Assembly (NCBI RefSeq): GCF_004136315.1
Contig: NZ_CP029562.1
Span: forward strand, 5,851,501 to 5,915,500
Direction: 5' to 3'
Length of the DNA: 64,000 bases
Source: Mesorhizobium sp. Pch-S
GTDB lineage: Bacteria > Pseudomonadota > Alphaproteobacteria > Rhizobiales > Rhizobiaceae
Under the pieces are notes generated by a model. The model did no database searches. It was not told the DNA's origin and saw nothing but the letters and a program-made list of their open reading frames with translations. Made by a program: the position numbers and the translations under genes. Numbering within the stretch: position 1 is the first letter of the stretch; each line of letters begins with the position of its first letter. Shown piece by piece: positions 28,901-36,695 of the stretch.

Positions 28901-29300
28901 TCTTGTTCGGCTCCGTGTCGTGGAAACGCTGGCCTATGCTGACATAGCGATCGTTCGAATAGGCGCTGCCATCGTCTTCTTCGCCCAGTTCGGGGCTGAC
29001 GACCTGCATCCAGTCCGTTGCGCTGTTGTAGGGAGCGTCATCGACGATTTCGAATTTCAAAGGCGTGACAAGCGACCACATCTGCAAGGCGCCGATCGCG
29101 GCGGCCTTGTATTCGGGGTGATCGTTGAGCTCATAGACGTTGATCCTCAGCGTTCCCGCCGCGATCGCAGGCGTCAGGCTGCGGTCCAGTGCTCCGAGAT
29201 AATCGAGATAGGCTTCGTAGTCTGTACTTTTGCCGTATGGATTATCCGGCGTCTGGTCGTTGACCCACCACTGGTCGCTATTCTGGCTTGGGTTCGGCAT
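25959..29300 (-). CDS. RTX serralysin-like zinc metalloprotease, type I secreted
   Basis: 1113-residue secreted protein. The N-terminal domain is a peptidase M10B unit with the zinc motif HEFGHEFGLNHPG (about residues 146-158) and Met-turn YSVMSYFDG (about 182-190). Then come several blocks of calcium-binding GGxGxDxxx nonapeptides (from about residue 318; for example GGSGDDILTGGGGADTLNGG), a pre-peptidase C-terminal-like beta domain (about 823-973, with YYGITLAAGTVISIDIDGIA) and a C-terminal region ending SAADFMVT that looks like a type I secretion signal. Classical serralysins are about 480 residues, so this is more than twice as long. The ATG at 29298-29300 has AGGAGAGG upstream. It leads the operon with the YbaY-like, ABC and HlyD genes. 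Confidence 0.92.
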   Translation of the reverse strand: MPNPSQNSDQWWVNDQTPDNPYGKSTDYEAYLDYLGALDRSLTPAIAAGTLRINVYELNDHPEYKAAAIGALQMWSLVTPLKFEIVDDAPYNSATDWMQVVSPELGEEDDGSAYSNDRYVSIGQRFHDTEPNKTDIGGYVFDSFIHEFGHEFGLNHPGLYNYSGPGGVQINYLNNATWTYDRQQYSVMSYFDGIDVGETTRWSASTPLMADIEAVIRRFFSTVDANGERTYQEINLNTGDNVYGFGATQDGYRLSASGMQHDIGFVIHDTGGTDTLDFSGSTAGTILDLRAGQFSSVNGHSNNVSIFAGHNADTTDYYIENGIGSRFNDILIGNDGNNVLDGRGGADRMAGNGGDDTYFVDSLDDIVREEANGGNDTVVLMSRSLKIRKIANVEHIIYADELTTPPVSGGSETPPIIGDNTMTSIIWGTKGNDTLDGGAGNDTIFGQDGDDLIIGGRDSLASRDINNTIPIEDLDDQTESDDGNDTLYGGRGNDTILGGAGNDILDGGDGDDTLSGQDGIDIFRGGAGVDTVDYSKESPFQLLVNLETNVASGGTASGDTFYSIENLIGSDDRIDRFIGNASANHFWGQGGGDYFNGRDGDDILDGGNDGDILYGEGGNDTIIGGSGQDYMDGGDGIDTVVYSGSSDGVTIDLANGTASGGDADGPVQIVGRGTVIRHDILVGFENAVGSFYDDHLIGNAQANVLSGGSGDDILTGGGGADTLNGGAGSDTADYADATSGVRLQLGAGRSGGDTYISIENLAGSGFNDQLTGDGAANVLTGQGGNDTINGGGGDDTLLGDFAYQGDIPPRPGMGTGYATLGPDATNNSIATAFDISNNFSLAADPDIFDSTTTLHTTVNATGNGKGGYYGITLAAGTVISIDIDGIADPNVHDSWVRLLDSDGNIVAQNDDGGGDPGSTTSRDSSTVFVVKETGTYYILEGMWSPDVPGDGWADAVPEGSTYKVNVSVEFPPAPAQPGVAGADKLNGGSGNDLLDGGLAADRLTGGAGEDSFRFSTALGNGNVDWIKDFNVADDTILLDNLIFTNLGNDGALALGAFFKSASGVAHDADDRIIYDTDSGVLSYDTDGSGQGAAVQFAQLSAHLNLSAADFMVT

Positions 29301-29713
29301 CGTTGGGGTTCCTCTCCTACAACCGTGAAAAGCACGGCTGTACCGGTTTGCTACTTCCAACCACCAACAGGCATCGCTTGCGCGCCTGCTAAGCCCCTTC
29401 GCCTGCGTCAATATGTTATCGGAATTTTCGACTTGTCTACCCTGCTGGATGCTGACGCAGAGGCACTGCCGCGGGGTTCGTGTTCACTTCCCATTCCCGC
29501 TCGACAGAATTCGTCATTCGATGGCACCGGGGTCTAGCGTAAAGCCTCCCCCAAACCAGTGATGTATGGATGGGGCCGGAGTGCTATCCTGTTCCAGGTG
29601 CCGGAGTGCCCCCACTTCCGGCGCTTAGGCCGGCGCTTTCCCCGGTCCCTCTGGCGCGCGCCGGCCGCCCCATCGAACTCGCGTTCCATGGCAAGCCAGC
29701 GAACGTGCCTCCT
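29301..29713. promoter_or_regulatory. intergenic region upstream of the RTX protease gene
   Basis: 413 bases without a convincing gene. It receives the 3' end of xthA and must hold the protease operon promoter. Visible structure: a small hairpin CCGTG / CACGG at 29323-29337 in the protease leader, and around 29598-29660 a cluster of imperfect inverted and direct repeats of CCGGCGC/GCGCCGG type that could end transcription from the end-joining operon. No clear promoter boxes were found. Confidence 0.4.
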
Positions 29714-30490
29714 CTACTGGACCGTGATCTTGACCCACACTGGCGCGTGATCGCTTGCTTTCTCCCAACCGCGCACCTCGCGGTCGACGCCGGCTGCGGT
29801 GAGCTGCCCGGCGATCGCGGGGCTGAGCAGCAGATGATCCAGCCTGAGGCCGGCATTGCGCCCCCAGGCGTTGCGCAGGTAATCCCAGAATGTGTAGACG
29901 CGCTCGTCGGGATGCAGCGCTCGGATCGCATCCGTCCAGCCCTGGTCGATGAGCTGCCGCAGTGCCTGGCGCACCTCAAGGCGGAACAAGGCATCATCCT
30001 GCCAGCGCTCGGGTTTGTAGACGTCGAGTTCAGCCGGAATGACATTGTAGTCGCCGGCGAGAATGACGGGGATGTTGTGTGCGAGCCGTTCCGCAGCATG
30101 TTGTTTCAACCGCTCGAGCCATCGCAGTTTGTAGTCGAATTTCGGTCCCGGAGCCGGGTTGCCGTTCGGCGCATAGAGGCATCCGATCAGGACGCCGCCG
30201 ACGGCGGCTTCGATGTAGCGGCTCTGGGTGTCTTCCTCATCACCGGGCAAACCGCGCTGCGTTTCGATCGGGTCGACGCCGCGCGCCAGGATTGCGACGC
30301 CGTTCCAGCTTTTCTGCCCGTGCCAGATGGCGCCATAACCAGCCTCACGCAAAGCTCTTGCCGGGAACCTGTCACTGGGCGCCTTCAATTCCTGCAGGCA
30401 GACGACATCAGGCTCGGCCTGCGCCAGCCAGTCGAGCAGGAGTGAAAGCCTGCCATTGATGCCGTTGACATTGAACGTCGCGATTTTCAT
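29714..30490 (-). CDS. xthA: exodeoxyribonuclease III
   Basis: 258-residue EEP-superfamily nuclease (AP endonuclease and 3'-5' exonuclease). It shows MKIATFNVNGINGRLSLLLD (active-site Asn), VVCLQELKAPSDRFP (metal-binding Glu, about residue 34), YAPNGNP, AGDYNVIPAELDVY (catalytic Asp/Asn, about 145-158), RLDHLLLSP and SDHAPVWV (the final Asp-His). Length and motif order are those of XthA. It starts four bases after the hydrolase stop and is the last gene of the ligD-ku operon, so it may supply abasic-site or 3'-end cleaning during end joining; that link is inference from position. Confidence 0.93.
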   Translation of the reverse strand: MKIATFNVNGINGRLSLLLDWLAQAEPDVVCLQELKAPSDRFPARALREAGYGAIWHGQKSWNGVAILARGVDPIETQRGLPGDEEDTQSRYIEAAVGGVLIGCLYAPNGNPAPGPKFDYKLRWLERLKQHAAERLAHNIPVILAGDYNVIPAELDVYKPERWQDDALFRLEVRQALRQLIDQGWTDAIRALHPDERVYTFWDYLRNAWGRNAGLRLDHLLLSPAIAGQLTAAGVDREVRGWEKASDHAPVWVKITVQ

Positions 30491-30494
30491 CAGC

Positions 30495-31130
30495 CTAGTG
30501 CCGAAGCGTACCTGCCCAGGACGAGACTTTGTCGGCCATGCTTTTCAGGTGATCGGCAGCCGAGTATCCCGACACGCTCTTGCGCGGCTTGAGGTCATGA
30601 TCGCCATCTTCCAGCCAGAACAGCTCGATGGCATTCGAGAGCGGATAGGACGGCACCTCGTCGCGCGTTCCGAACTCGTCGCGTGTGCCCTGCACGATCA
30701 GCGTCGGGGTCTGCAAGTCTGCGAGATGCCTGGTGCGCAGTTGCTGCGGCTTGGCCGGCGGATGGAACGGATAGCCGAGGCAAAGCAGGCCGGCGATCTT
30801 GCCTGACGCAAGCAGCTCGTCCGCCACCATCGAGGCAATGCGGCCTCCCATCGACTTGCCACCGATAATGAGAGGCCCCCTTGCGCCCAACGCCGCAACG
30901 GCGGCGACATATTCGGGATTGAGTGTCTCTGCGCGCGGAGGCGGCTTGCGGCTGCCTTCCGTACGCCGGCCGGCCATATAGGAGAATTCGAAACGCGCGA
31001 CACGGAATCCGGCCGCGGCAAGCGCCTTGGCTGCAGCATTCATCGAGGCGGAGTCCATCGGTGCCCCTGCCCCATGTCCGAGCAGGATCGTGCAGCCGGC
31101 ATCTTCCGGACCGTCGAAGAGGAATGACAT
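30495..31130 (-). CDS. alpha/beta hydrolase (KANL3/Tex30-like, dienelactone-hydrolase type)
   Basis: 211-residue alpha/beta-hydrolase fold protein. It has TILLGHGAGAPMDSASMNA near the start, nucleophile elbow GGKSMGGRIAS (about residues 90-100), the acidic-residue strand TPTLIVQGTRDEFGT and a C-terminal DGDHDLKP histidine, so Ser-Asp-His can be assigned. It resembles the small KANL3/Tex30 hydrolase family. The ATG at 31128-31130 lies two bases after the BRCT-TPR gene stop. The substrate is unknown, and nothing besides operon membership links it to DNA repair. Confidence 0.85.
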   Translation of the reverse strand: MSFLFDGPEDAGCTILLGHGAGAPMDSASMNAAAKALAAAGFRVARFEFSYMAGRRTEGSRKPPPRAETLNPEYVAAVAALGARGPLIIGGKSMGGRIASMVADELLASGKIAGLLCLGYPFHPPAKPQQLRTRHLADLQTPTLIVQGTRDEFGTRDEVPSYPLSNAIELFWLEDGDHDLKPRKSVSGYSAADHLKSMADKVSSWAGTLRH

Positions 31131-31132
31131 GT

Positions 31133-32215
31133 TCAACTCGCTGTTCTTTCCGCCAGATCGACGAGACGGATGCCATTGCTGGCCGCGCGGGCCCATTGTG
31201 ACGTGGAGTCGAGCTCGAGATAGCGAGCCCACCACTTGCGTGCTCCGGCCATATCACCAGCCTCATAATCGAGATTTGCCAGGTTGAAGACGGCGTCGGC
31301 GTAAGCGCCATCGATAGCGATCGCCGCGAGCAGATGACGGCGCGCGGTGTCTTTTTTGCCTTCGCCAGCGAGCAGGCCCGAGAGGTTGAACCAGGCCTCG
31401 ACGAAGCGTGGGTCGCGCTTGAGTACCTCAAGATAGGATTGTTCGGCCTCCTTGGGCCGGCCTGCCGCGAGCAGGCAGTTGCCGCGATTGAAGAACACGA
31501 CCGGGTCGCTCGGGTCGATGGCAATGCAGCGCCGGTAGAGATCGGCGGCGTCGCCGTAGCGGTCCTCCTCCTCTGCTTCTTCTGCCAGCGCAAACAGCTC
31601 GTCGAGATCTTCCGGTTCGGCACGCCCCAGTGGCAGCAATGCCTGACCATCGAGCTCACTCACGCCGTCATCCGAGCGTGCATAGATGGCGTTGTCGCGA
31701 TCGGCATGCAACGAAAGCGCGGTCAGAGAAGCGATCGAGCCGGAGCGGCGCACCGACCTGGCGATCGTGCCCCAACTGGCGCCCGACGATATCAACCCGG
31801 CATACTTCCTGGCGAGGATCAGGTCGCGGAACGAGAACGGCTCGGTATCGTGTTCGAAGGCATCGAACAGCGCGAGCAGGTCGAAGTCCTCCGGGGCTAA
31901 CCTGGACTGATCGAGGATGGACTGGCGGCTCAGCGTCGCGCCACCGGGCGCATCAATGAGCCCGAGCAATCTGAGAAATCCGTTCTCGCTCAGAGCGCGG
32001 CGGTTTTTCGCGATTTCCTCGCGGTAGCGTGCCGCGATCCGGCTGGCGTCGGTTCTGCCGAGCAGTTTGCGGCCGAAAATCACATGGGTGGTGCGCCGCG
32101 AGGCGCCACGCTGCAATTCGCCGCCTTGCGCACCGACCTCTCGCACCGCCAGACGGCGCGGAAAGGCCGCCAGCCCGCCGATAAGACCGAATGTCCTGCC
32201 CCTGGCCGAGGTCAC
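31133..32215 (-). CDS. BRCT - MerR-like HTH - TPR protein in the end-joining operon
   Basis: 360-residue three-part protein. Residues about 5-92 look like a BRCT domain (LIGGLAAFPRRLAVREVGAQ, THVIFGRKLL, then ALSENGFLRLLG). Residues about 110-190 contain a MerR-like helix-turn-helix (FSFRDLILARKYAGLISSGA then WGTIARSVRRSG). Residues about 205-350 are TPR repeats (AADLYRRCIAIDPSDPVVFF, EAEQSYLEVLKRDPRFVEAW and a third). The start is GTG, overlapping the TGA of ku (GTGA). The BRCT part and position between ku and xthA suggest a scaffold or regulator of end joining; this is inference, and I know of no assigned function. Confidence 0.8.
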   Translation of the reverse strand: MTSARGRTFGLIGGLAAFPRRLAVREVGAQGGELQRGASRRTTHVIFGRKLLGRTDASRIAARYREEIAKNRRALSENGFLRLLGLIDAPGGATLSRQSILDQSRLAPEDFDLLALFDAFEHDTEPFSFRDLILARKYAGLISSGASWGTIARSVRRSGSIASLTALSLHADRDNAIYARSDDGVSELDGQALLPLGRAEPEDLDELFALAEEAEEEDRYGDAADLYRRCIAIDPSDPVVFFNRGNCLLAAGRPKEAEQSYLEVLKRDPRFVEAWFNLSGLLAGEGKKDTARRHLLAAIAIDGAYADAVFNLANLDYEAGDMAGARKWWARYLELDSTSQWARAASNGIRLVDLAERTAS

Positions 32216-33087
32216 TTCTTGCTCTTGGTGCCCGCTTTGGAGCCGCCACTCGCGGCAACCTTTGCAGGTTTTTCCTCAACAGCGGGTGTCTTGGTCTTGC
32301 TTTTGGCCGGCGGCTTGGACTGTCCGAGACTGGCTTTCAGCGCATCCATCAGATTGACGACATTGCCGCGTTCCGGAGCGGCCGCGACGATCGGCTTGTG
32401 GCCTTTCAGCTTCTCCTTGATCATGTTCATCAAGGCAGCCTCGTAGCGGTCCTCGTAGTCCCTCGGATTGAACTTCGTCAGCTTCTGCTGGATCAGGGCT
32501 TCCGCCAGCTGCAGCATCTCGCGGTCGGGCTTGCCCTGCGGGATATTGTCGAAATACTCGGCCGTGCCGCGCACCTCGTTCGGATTGCGCAGCGTGCACA
32601 CGAACATGCCCTTCTCGCGCGCGCCGATGGTGACGACACGTTCGCGACTGGACAGGACCAGCCGTGCCACTGCCAGCTTGCCGGACTTGCGCATCGCTTC
32701 GCGCAGAACCACGAACGTTTCCTCAGCCATAGCGCCATCAGGTGCCAGATAATAAGGCGTGTCCTGATAGATGACGTCGACATCCTTCTCGTCGACGAAG
32801 GCCTCGATGTTCATGGTGTGGTTGGATTCGATGCGCACGCTTTCGAGGTCGGCATCATCAATGATGACGTATTGCTTGTCTTCGTACTCGTAGCCTTTGA
32901 CGAGGTCGGCGCGGTCGACCAGACCGATCTCTGGATCGACGGGCTTCATGTTGATGCGATTGTGCGTCTTCTTGTGCAATTGGTTGAAGGAGATGCGCTC
33001 CTTCGTGCTCGTTGCCGGATAAAGCCGCACGGGGCAGCTCACCAGACTGAGTTTCAGATAGCCCTTCCAACTTGCCCTGGGTGCCAA
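32212..33087 (-). CDS. ku: non-homologous end joining protein Ku
   Basis: 291-residue bacterial Ku, a homodimeric ring that binds DNA double-strand ends and recruits LigD. The core is seen from SWKGYLKLSLVSCPVRLYPA through FNQLHKKTHNRINMKPVD, KGYEYEDKQYVIIDDADLES and MLQLAEALIQQKLTKFNPRD. The last ~37 residues are a lysine-rich tail (KSKTKTPAVEEKPAK...), as in many bacterial Ku proteins. The start is TTG at 33085-33087 with an excellent GGAGG Shine-Dalgarno. The gene lies 27 bases after ligD, and its stop overlaps the next gene. Confidence 0.95.
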   Translation of the reverse strand: MAPRASWKGYLKLSLVSCPVRLYPATSTKERISFNQLHKKTHNRINMKPVDPEIGLVDRADLVKGYEYEDKQYVIIDDADLESVRIESNHTMNIEAFVDEKDVDVIYQDTPYYLAPDGAMAEETFVVLREAMRKSGKLAVARLVLSSRERVVTIGAREKGMFVCTLRNPNEVRGTAEYFDNIPQGKPDREMLQLAEALIQQKLTKFNPRDYEDRYEAALMNMIKEKLKGHKPIVAAAPERGNVVNLMDALKASLGQSKPPAKSKTKTPAVEEKPAKVAASGGSKAGTKSKK

Positions 33088-33114
33088 TTCCGCCTCCTAC
33101 GCGACGACACAACG

Positions 33115-35565
33115 CTACTTCTTCGCCTTCGCAGGCGCCGGCAATTCCCGGGCAAAGTCATCAATGTCCACCCAAGGATCACCAGATGCGGCCAAAAGGC
33201 CTGGGAGCGAAGAATAGTTCAAATCCTCGGCAGCGTCGATGGATTCAAGATCATTCCATTCCAGCGGCGTCGAAGCCGGCATATGCGGACGCCTGCGCAG
33301 CGTGTACGGCGCAGCCGCTGTGTGGCTGCGCGCATTGCGATGAAAGTCGATGAAAATACGCTTGCGGCGGTTCTCCGCACCCATGGTGGTGGTGAAGGTT
33401 TCGGGCGCGGTGGCAGCGATGCGGGACGAGATCTCGCTGCAGGCCTGGTGGAATTGCCGCCAGCCGAGTTTCTTCTTCACCGGCACGACGACATGGATGC
33501 CCTTGCCGCCGGAAGTCTTTACGAAGGGCACCAGACCGAAGCTCTCCAATTCGCCCCGGACATGGATGGCGGCCTCGACCACCTCGCGCCAGCCAATGCC
33601 ATCGCCGGGATCGAGGTCGAAGACAGCGCGATCAGGCTTGTCGAGGCTCTGGCGATGCGCACCCCAGGTATGGAATTCGACGACGCCGAACTGCGCCAGC
33701 GCCAGATAAGCCTTGGCATCCTCAACGGCGATGTAGCTGCGCGCCTCGCCGTCGGAATTCTGTGTCTCGAACGATACCATCGTCGCCGGCATGCCAGTGA
33801 AAGCATGGCGCTGGAAAAAACAATCCTCCGGCTTGACCGTCGGGCAGCGCACCAGCGACACCGGCCTGCCGAGGATATGCGGCAGCATGAAATCGCCGAC
33901 AGCAGCATAGTAGACGGCGATGTCGAGCTTGGTCGGCCCGGTCTTGCCGAAGATCCGCCGCGTCGGATTGGTGACGAAGATCCCTGCGAGATCAGCGTCG
34001 GAAATCAGCCGCTTGCGTGGCGCGACGGTGCGAGCTGAAAGTTCAGCCTCGCGCAGACCCTTGAACACGGCATGGCGCAGCGCGTTGTCGTCGGTACGAT
34101 TGGCATAGTGGACATGGGCGGTCAGCACCGGTCGGACAGGTATGACTTCCCTCGGCATGCCGTCCAGCCTGATGGCGTCGGCCTGCAATGCCTGCAGTCT
34201 CGTCAGCAGCATCGGCAGCGTTTCGGCATCGAAACCCGAGCCGCATTTGCCGCGGTATTCCAGTTCGCCGTCGACCCATTCGGCGAGTGCGAGCGCTGCC
34301 AGACCTTCAGCCGCTTCGGAGACGGTGTAGCCGGCAATGACGAAATCACCGACCGCGCGCGCCTTGACCTTGGTCCAGCTCTTGGAACGGCCGGGCACAT
34401 GGACCGACGACGCCTGTTTGGAGACGATACCTTCCAGGCCCAGTTCCGATGCGTGTTCGTACAACGCTTCACCATCGGACGTGACGTGATCGCTGAGCTG
34501 CAGAGCGCTCTTTGCGGTCACGCCGCCCAGCAACTGCCCGAGCAGTTCCTTGCGTTTGGCGAGCGTAACGCCCGACAGGTCCCAGCCGTCGAGATACAGA
34601 AGATCAAAGGCGTAGAAGGTTAGCTTGTGGGTTTCGCCAGCCGCCAGCGCGTCCTGCAGCGCGGAAAAACGGCTGATGCCCTTGTCGTCGGTGACGACGA
34701 TTTCGCCATCGATGATCGCGCTGGCGCAGGCGAGAGTTTCGAATGCGGTCTTCAACCGTCCATAACGCTTGGACCAGTCGAGGCCGCTGCGGGTTATGAA
34801 GGTGACGGCACCATCCGCGATATGCGCCGCCGTCCGGTAGCCGTCAAACTTGATCTCATGCAGCCACTCCTTGCCTGAGGGCGGAGTGGCGACCGCTGTG
34901 GCCAGTTGCGGCTCAAGGCGCGCCGGCATCGGTCCGCGGACAGCGCCTGCGGCTTTTGCCGGCTTTGGTGCGGTCGCTGTCGCAGCCGGTTTCGGCCTCT
35001 CGACCAGTTCTTCGATGCGGCGCCCGGACTTCACGCTTTCAGGGCGTTTGGCGAGGATGTCGACCTTGGCGTCGGCGGCCTGGTCACGCTCCTTGAACAG
35101 CAGCCAGTTGACCTTGTCCTCATCCTCCTTCGCCTTCAATCTGGCCAGCATCCAGCCGCCCCTCAGCTTTTCGCCGGACAGCCGGAACTTGAAAGCGCCT
35201 TTCTCCAGCGACGTGTCGATGTCATCCATCGGCGCCCAGGTGCCGGTATCCCACACGATCATCGGGCCTCCGCCATATTCGCCCGCGGGAATGACTCCTT
35301 CGAAGTCGATATAGTCGATCGGATGGTCTTCGGTCTGGACCGCGAGCCGCTTGTCGGCAGGATTGAGCGAGGGCCCGCGCGGCACGGCCCAGCTCTTCAG
35401 CACGCCATCGATCTCCAGGCGCAGGTCATAGTGGTCCGCCGTGGCGTGGTGCTTGTGCACGACGAAGCGGTTGCCGTCATGCAGTTCCTGGATGCCGGTG
35501 GGTTCAGGTGTCTTGGCGAAATTGCGCTTGGCGCGGTAGGACTGGAGCTTGGTGGAATTCGCCAT
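33115..35565 (-). CDS. ligD: ATP-dependent DNA ligase D (phosphoesterase-ligase-polymerase)
   Basis: 816-residue multifunctional end-joining ligase. Domain order is 3'-phosphoesterase (about 10-150; HHATADHYDLRLEIDG and GVIPAGEYGGGPMIVWDTG), ATP ligase (about 220-510; nucleophile Lys in HEIKFDGYR near residue 237, then VKARAVGDFVIAGYT) and primase-polymerase (about 530-800; acidic motif FDLDPGDGIGW near 647, SGGKGIHVVVPV). This PE-Lig-Pol order is usual in alphaproteobacteria. All three active sites look complete. The operon continues with ku, the BRCT-TPR gene, hydrolase and xthA; a small gene sits eight bases upstream. Confidence 0.96.
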   Translation of the reverse strand: MANSTKLQSYRAKRNFAKTPEPTGIQELHDGNRFVVHKHHATADHYDLRLEIDGVLKSWAVPRGPSLNPADKRLAVQTEDHPIDYIDFEGVIPAGEYGGGPMIVWDTGTWAPMDDIDTSLEKGAFKFRLSGEKLRGGWMLARLKAKEDEDKVNWLLFKERDQAADAKVDILAKRPESVKSGRRIEELVERPKPAATATAPKPAKAAGAVRGPMPARLEPQLATAVATPPSGKEWLHEIKFDGYRTAAHIADGAVTFITRSGLDWSKRYGRLKTAFETLACASAIIDGEIVVTDDKGISRFSALQDALAAGETHKLTFYAFDLLYLDGWDLSGVTLAKRKELLGQLLGGVTAKSALQLSDHVTSDGEALYEHASELGLEGIVSKQASSVHVPGRSKSWTKVKARAVGDFVIAGYTVSEAAEGLAALALAEWVDGELEYRGKCGSGFDAETLPMLLTRLQALQADAIRLDGMPREVIPVRPVLTAHVHYANRTDDNALRHAVFKGLREAELSARTVAPRKRLISDADLAGIFVTNPTRRIFGKTGPTKLDIAVYYAAVGDFMLPHILGRPVSLVRCPTVKPEDCFFQRHAFTGMPATMVSFETQNSDGEARSYIAVEDAKAYLALAQFGVVEFHTWGAHRQSLDKPDRAVFDLDPGDGIGWREVVEAAIHVRGELESFGLVPFVKTSGGKGIHVVVPVKKKLGWRQFHQACSEISSRIAATAPETFTTTMGAENRRKRIFIDFHRNARSHTAAAPYTLRRRPHMPASTPLEWNDLESIDAAEDLNYSSLPGLLAASGDPWVDIDDFARELPAPAKAKK

Positions 35566-35573
35566 GGAAGGGC

Positions 35574-35810
35574 TTATTCGCCCATTTCCTCATGCAAGGG
35601 TTCGAGACCAAGCTCTGCTGGACGATAACCCTGGTAGAGCTGATCGAGCGTGCGCTGCCCGACCAGATAAGCTTCATTGGCAACGATGACACGATAGGTC
35701 GGTTCCTCGCCGGCCTTGAACCGCCGGGAACTGACAAAGACCTTGTGACGGCCGAGCGCTTCGGCAACCGCCTTGCGCTGCTTGACCTGGCGAGAGGTGG
35801 GCGTGCTCAT
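35574..35810 (-). CDS. small basic hypothetical protein upstream of ligD
   Basis: 78-residue protein (91 if the upstream ATG at 35849 is used) of no family I recognise. It begins MSTPTSRQVKQRKAVAEALG and ends ELGLEPLHEEMGE; the middle RRFKAGEEPTYRVIVANEAY is basic and strand-like. GGAGCAGG lies just before the ATG at 35808-35810, which I prefer. Its stop is eight bases before ligD, so it is likely the first gene of the end-joining operon. A frame this tightly spaced with the operon is probably real. Confidence 0.6.
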   Translation of the reverse strand: MSTPTSRQVKQRKAVAEALGRHKVFVSSRRFKAGEEPTYRVIVANEAYLVGQRTLDQLYQGYRPAELGLEPLHEEMGE

Positions 35811-35986
35811 CGGCCTGCTCCGCTGCTTGCGCTTCAGACTATCTTCCATTGTGGCGCCGCGATCAACCGGGCGCGCGATTAGTGCGTTAATAGTTAGCTC
35901 TTGCGCTAAGTGATTTCTTTCATTAGTTAGCCACTTGGATAACCAATTCGCGAAACCAGACGTATGATCAGATGGAAGGCCCCGTT

Positions 35987-36613
35987 ATGAAACTTGTCTT
36001 GATGGAATTTCTGACGCTTGACGGCATCTGCCAGGGCCCAGGTGCACCCGATGAAGACACAAGCGATGGCTTCACACGCGGCGGCTGGTTCGTTCCCTTC
36101 CTCGAGCAGGGTTTCATGCAGACGGTCACAGGCTGGGTCGGACAGGCCGATGCCTTCCTGTTTGGGCGCCGGACCTATGAGAGTTTCGCACGCGATTGGC
36201 CGAAGATGGATGATCCCAATGACCCGATTGCCAGCAAAATGAATGGCTTGCCAAAATATGTTGCAACGAATTCTCTGAAGGGAACCCCATGGGGTCCTGC
36301 GACGATCCTGTCGGGAGATATCGCGGTCCAGGTCGCTGACCTGAAGCAGAAACCGGGGCGCGAACTTCAAATCCATGGCAGCGGACGTCTCGCCCATTCG
36401 TTGCTGACCGCAGGACTGATCGACGCGTTCCGGTTGGTGGTCGCGCCGGTTGTTCTGGGACAAGGCCGGAAGCTGTTCCAGGACGGCCTGGCGCCCGCGG
36501 GCTTCAAGCTGATCAATGTTGAGGCGACGCCCGGTGGATTGGCCGTGCATAGTTATGAGAAGGCCGACGCCCCCGTGTTCGAGACCTATGACACGGTGGC
36601 GGCCTGGCGTTGA
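35987..36613 (+). CDS. dihydrofolate reductase-family protein (RibD C-terminal domain)
   Basis: 208-residue single RibD_C/DHFR-like domain. The start MKLVLMEFLTLDGICQGPGA, the segment ADAFLFGRRTYESFARDWP, then LPKYVATNSL and LQIHGSGRLAHSLLTAGLID are typical of the stand-alone YyaP/YwjB-like proteins, which are presumed NADPH-dependent reductases. Substrate and pathway are unknown, and it is too short to be a full RibD. The ATG at 35987-35989 has GGAAGG upstream. It is divergent from the end-joining operon across an AT-rich stretch (35881-35945). Confidence 0.87.
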   Translation: MKLVLMEFLTLDGICQGPGAPDEDTSDGFTRGGWFVPFLEQGFMQTVTGWVGQADAFLFGRRTYESFARDWPKMDDPNDPIASKMNGLPKYVATNSLKGTPWGPATILSGDIAVQVADLKQKPGRELQIHGSGRLAHSLLTAGLIDAFRLVVAPVVLGQGRKLFQDGLAPAGFKLINVEATPGGLAVHSYEKADAPVFETYDTVAAWR

Positions 36614-36695
36614 AGCTGCATGTGCCGGCGTAACTCTGACGAGAAACCTGCCTGACTGGAGGGCGTGGGACAAATCAACAGGTGGTTGGTTTTGT

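Noticed and set aside
32191..34038. 615-residue plus-strand frame over ku and ligD
   Set aside because: Pure antisense of two well-recognised genes; long shadows are expected at this GC content.
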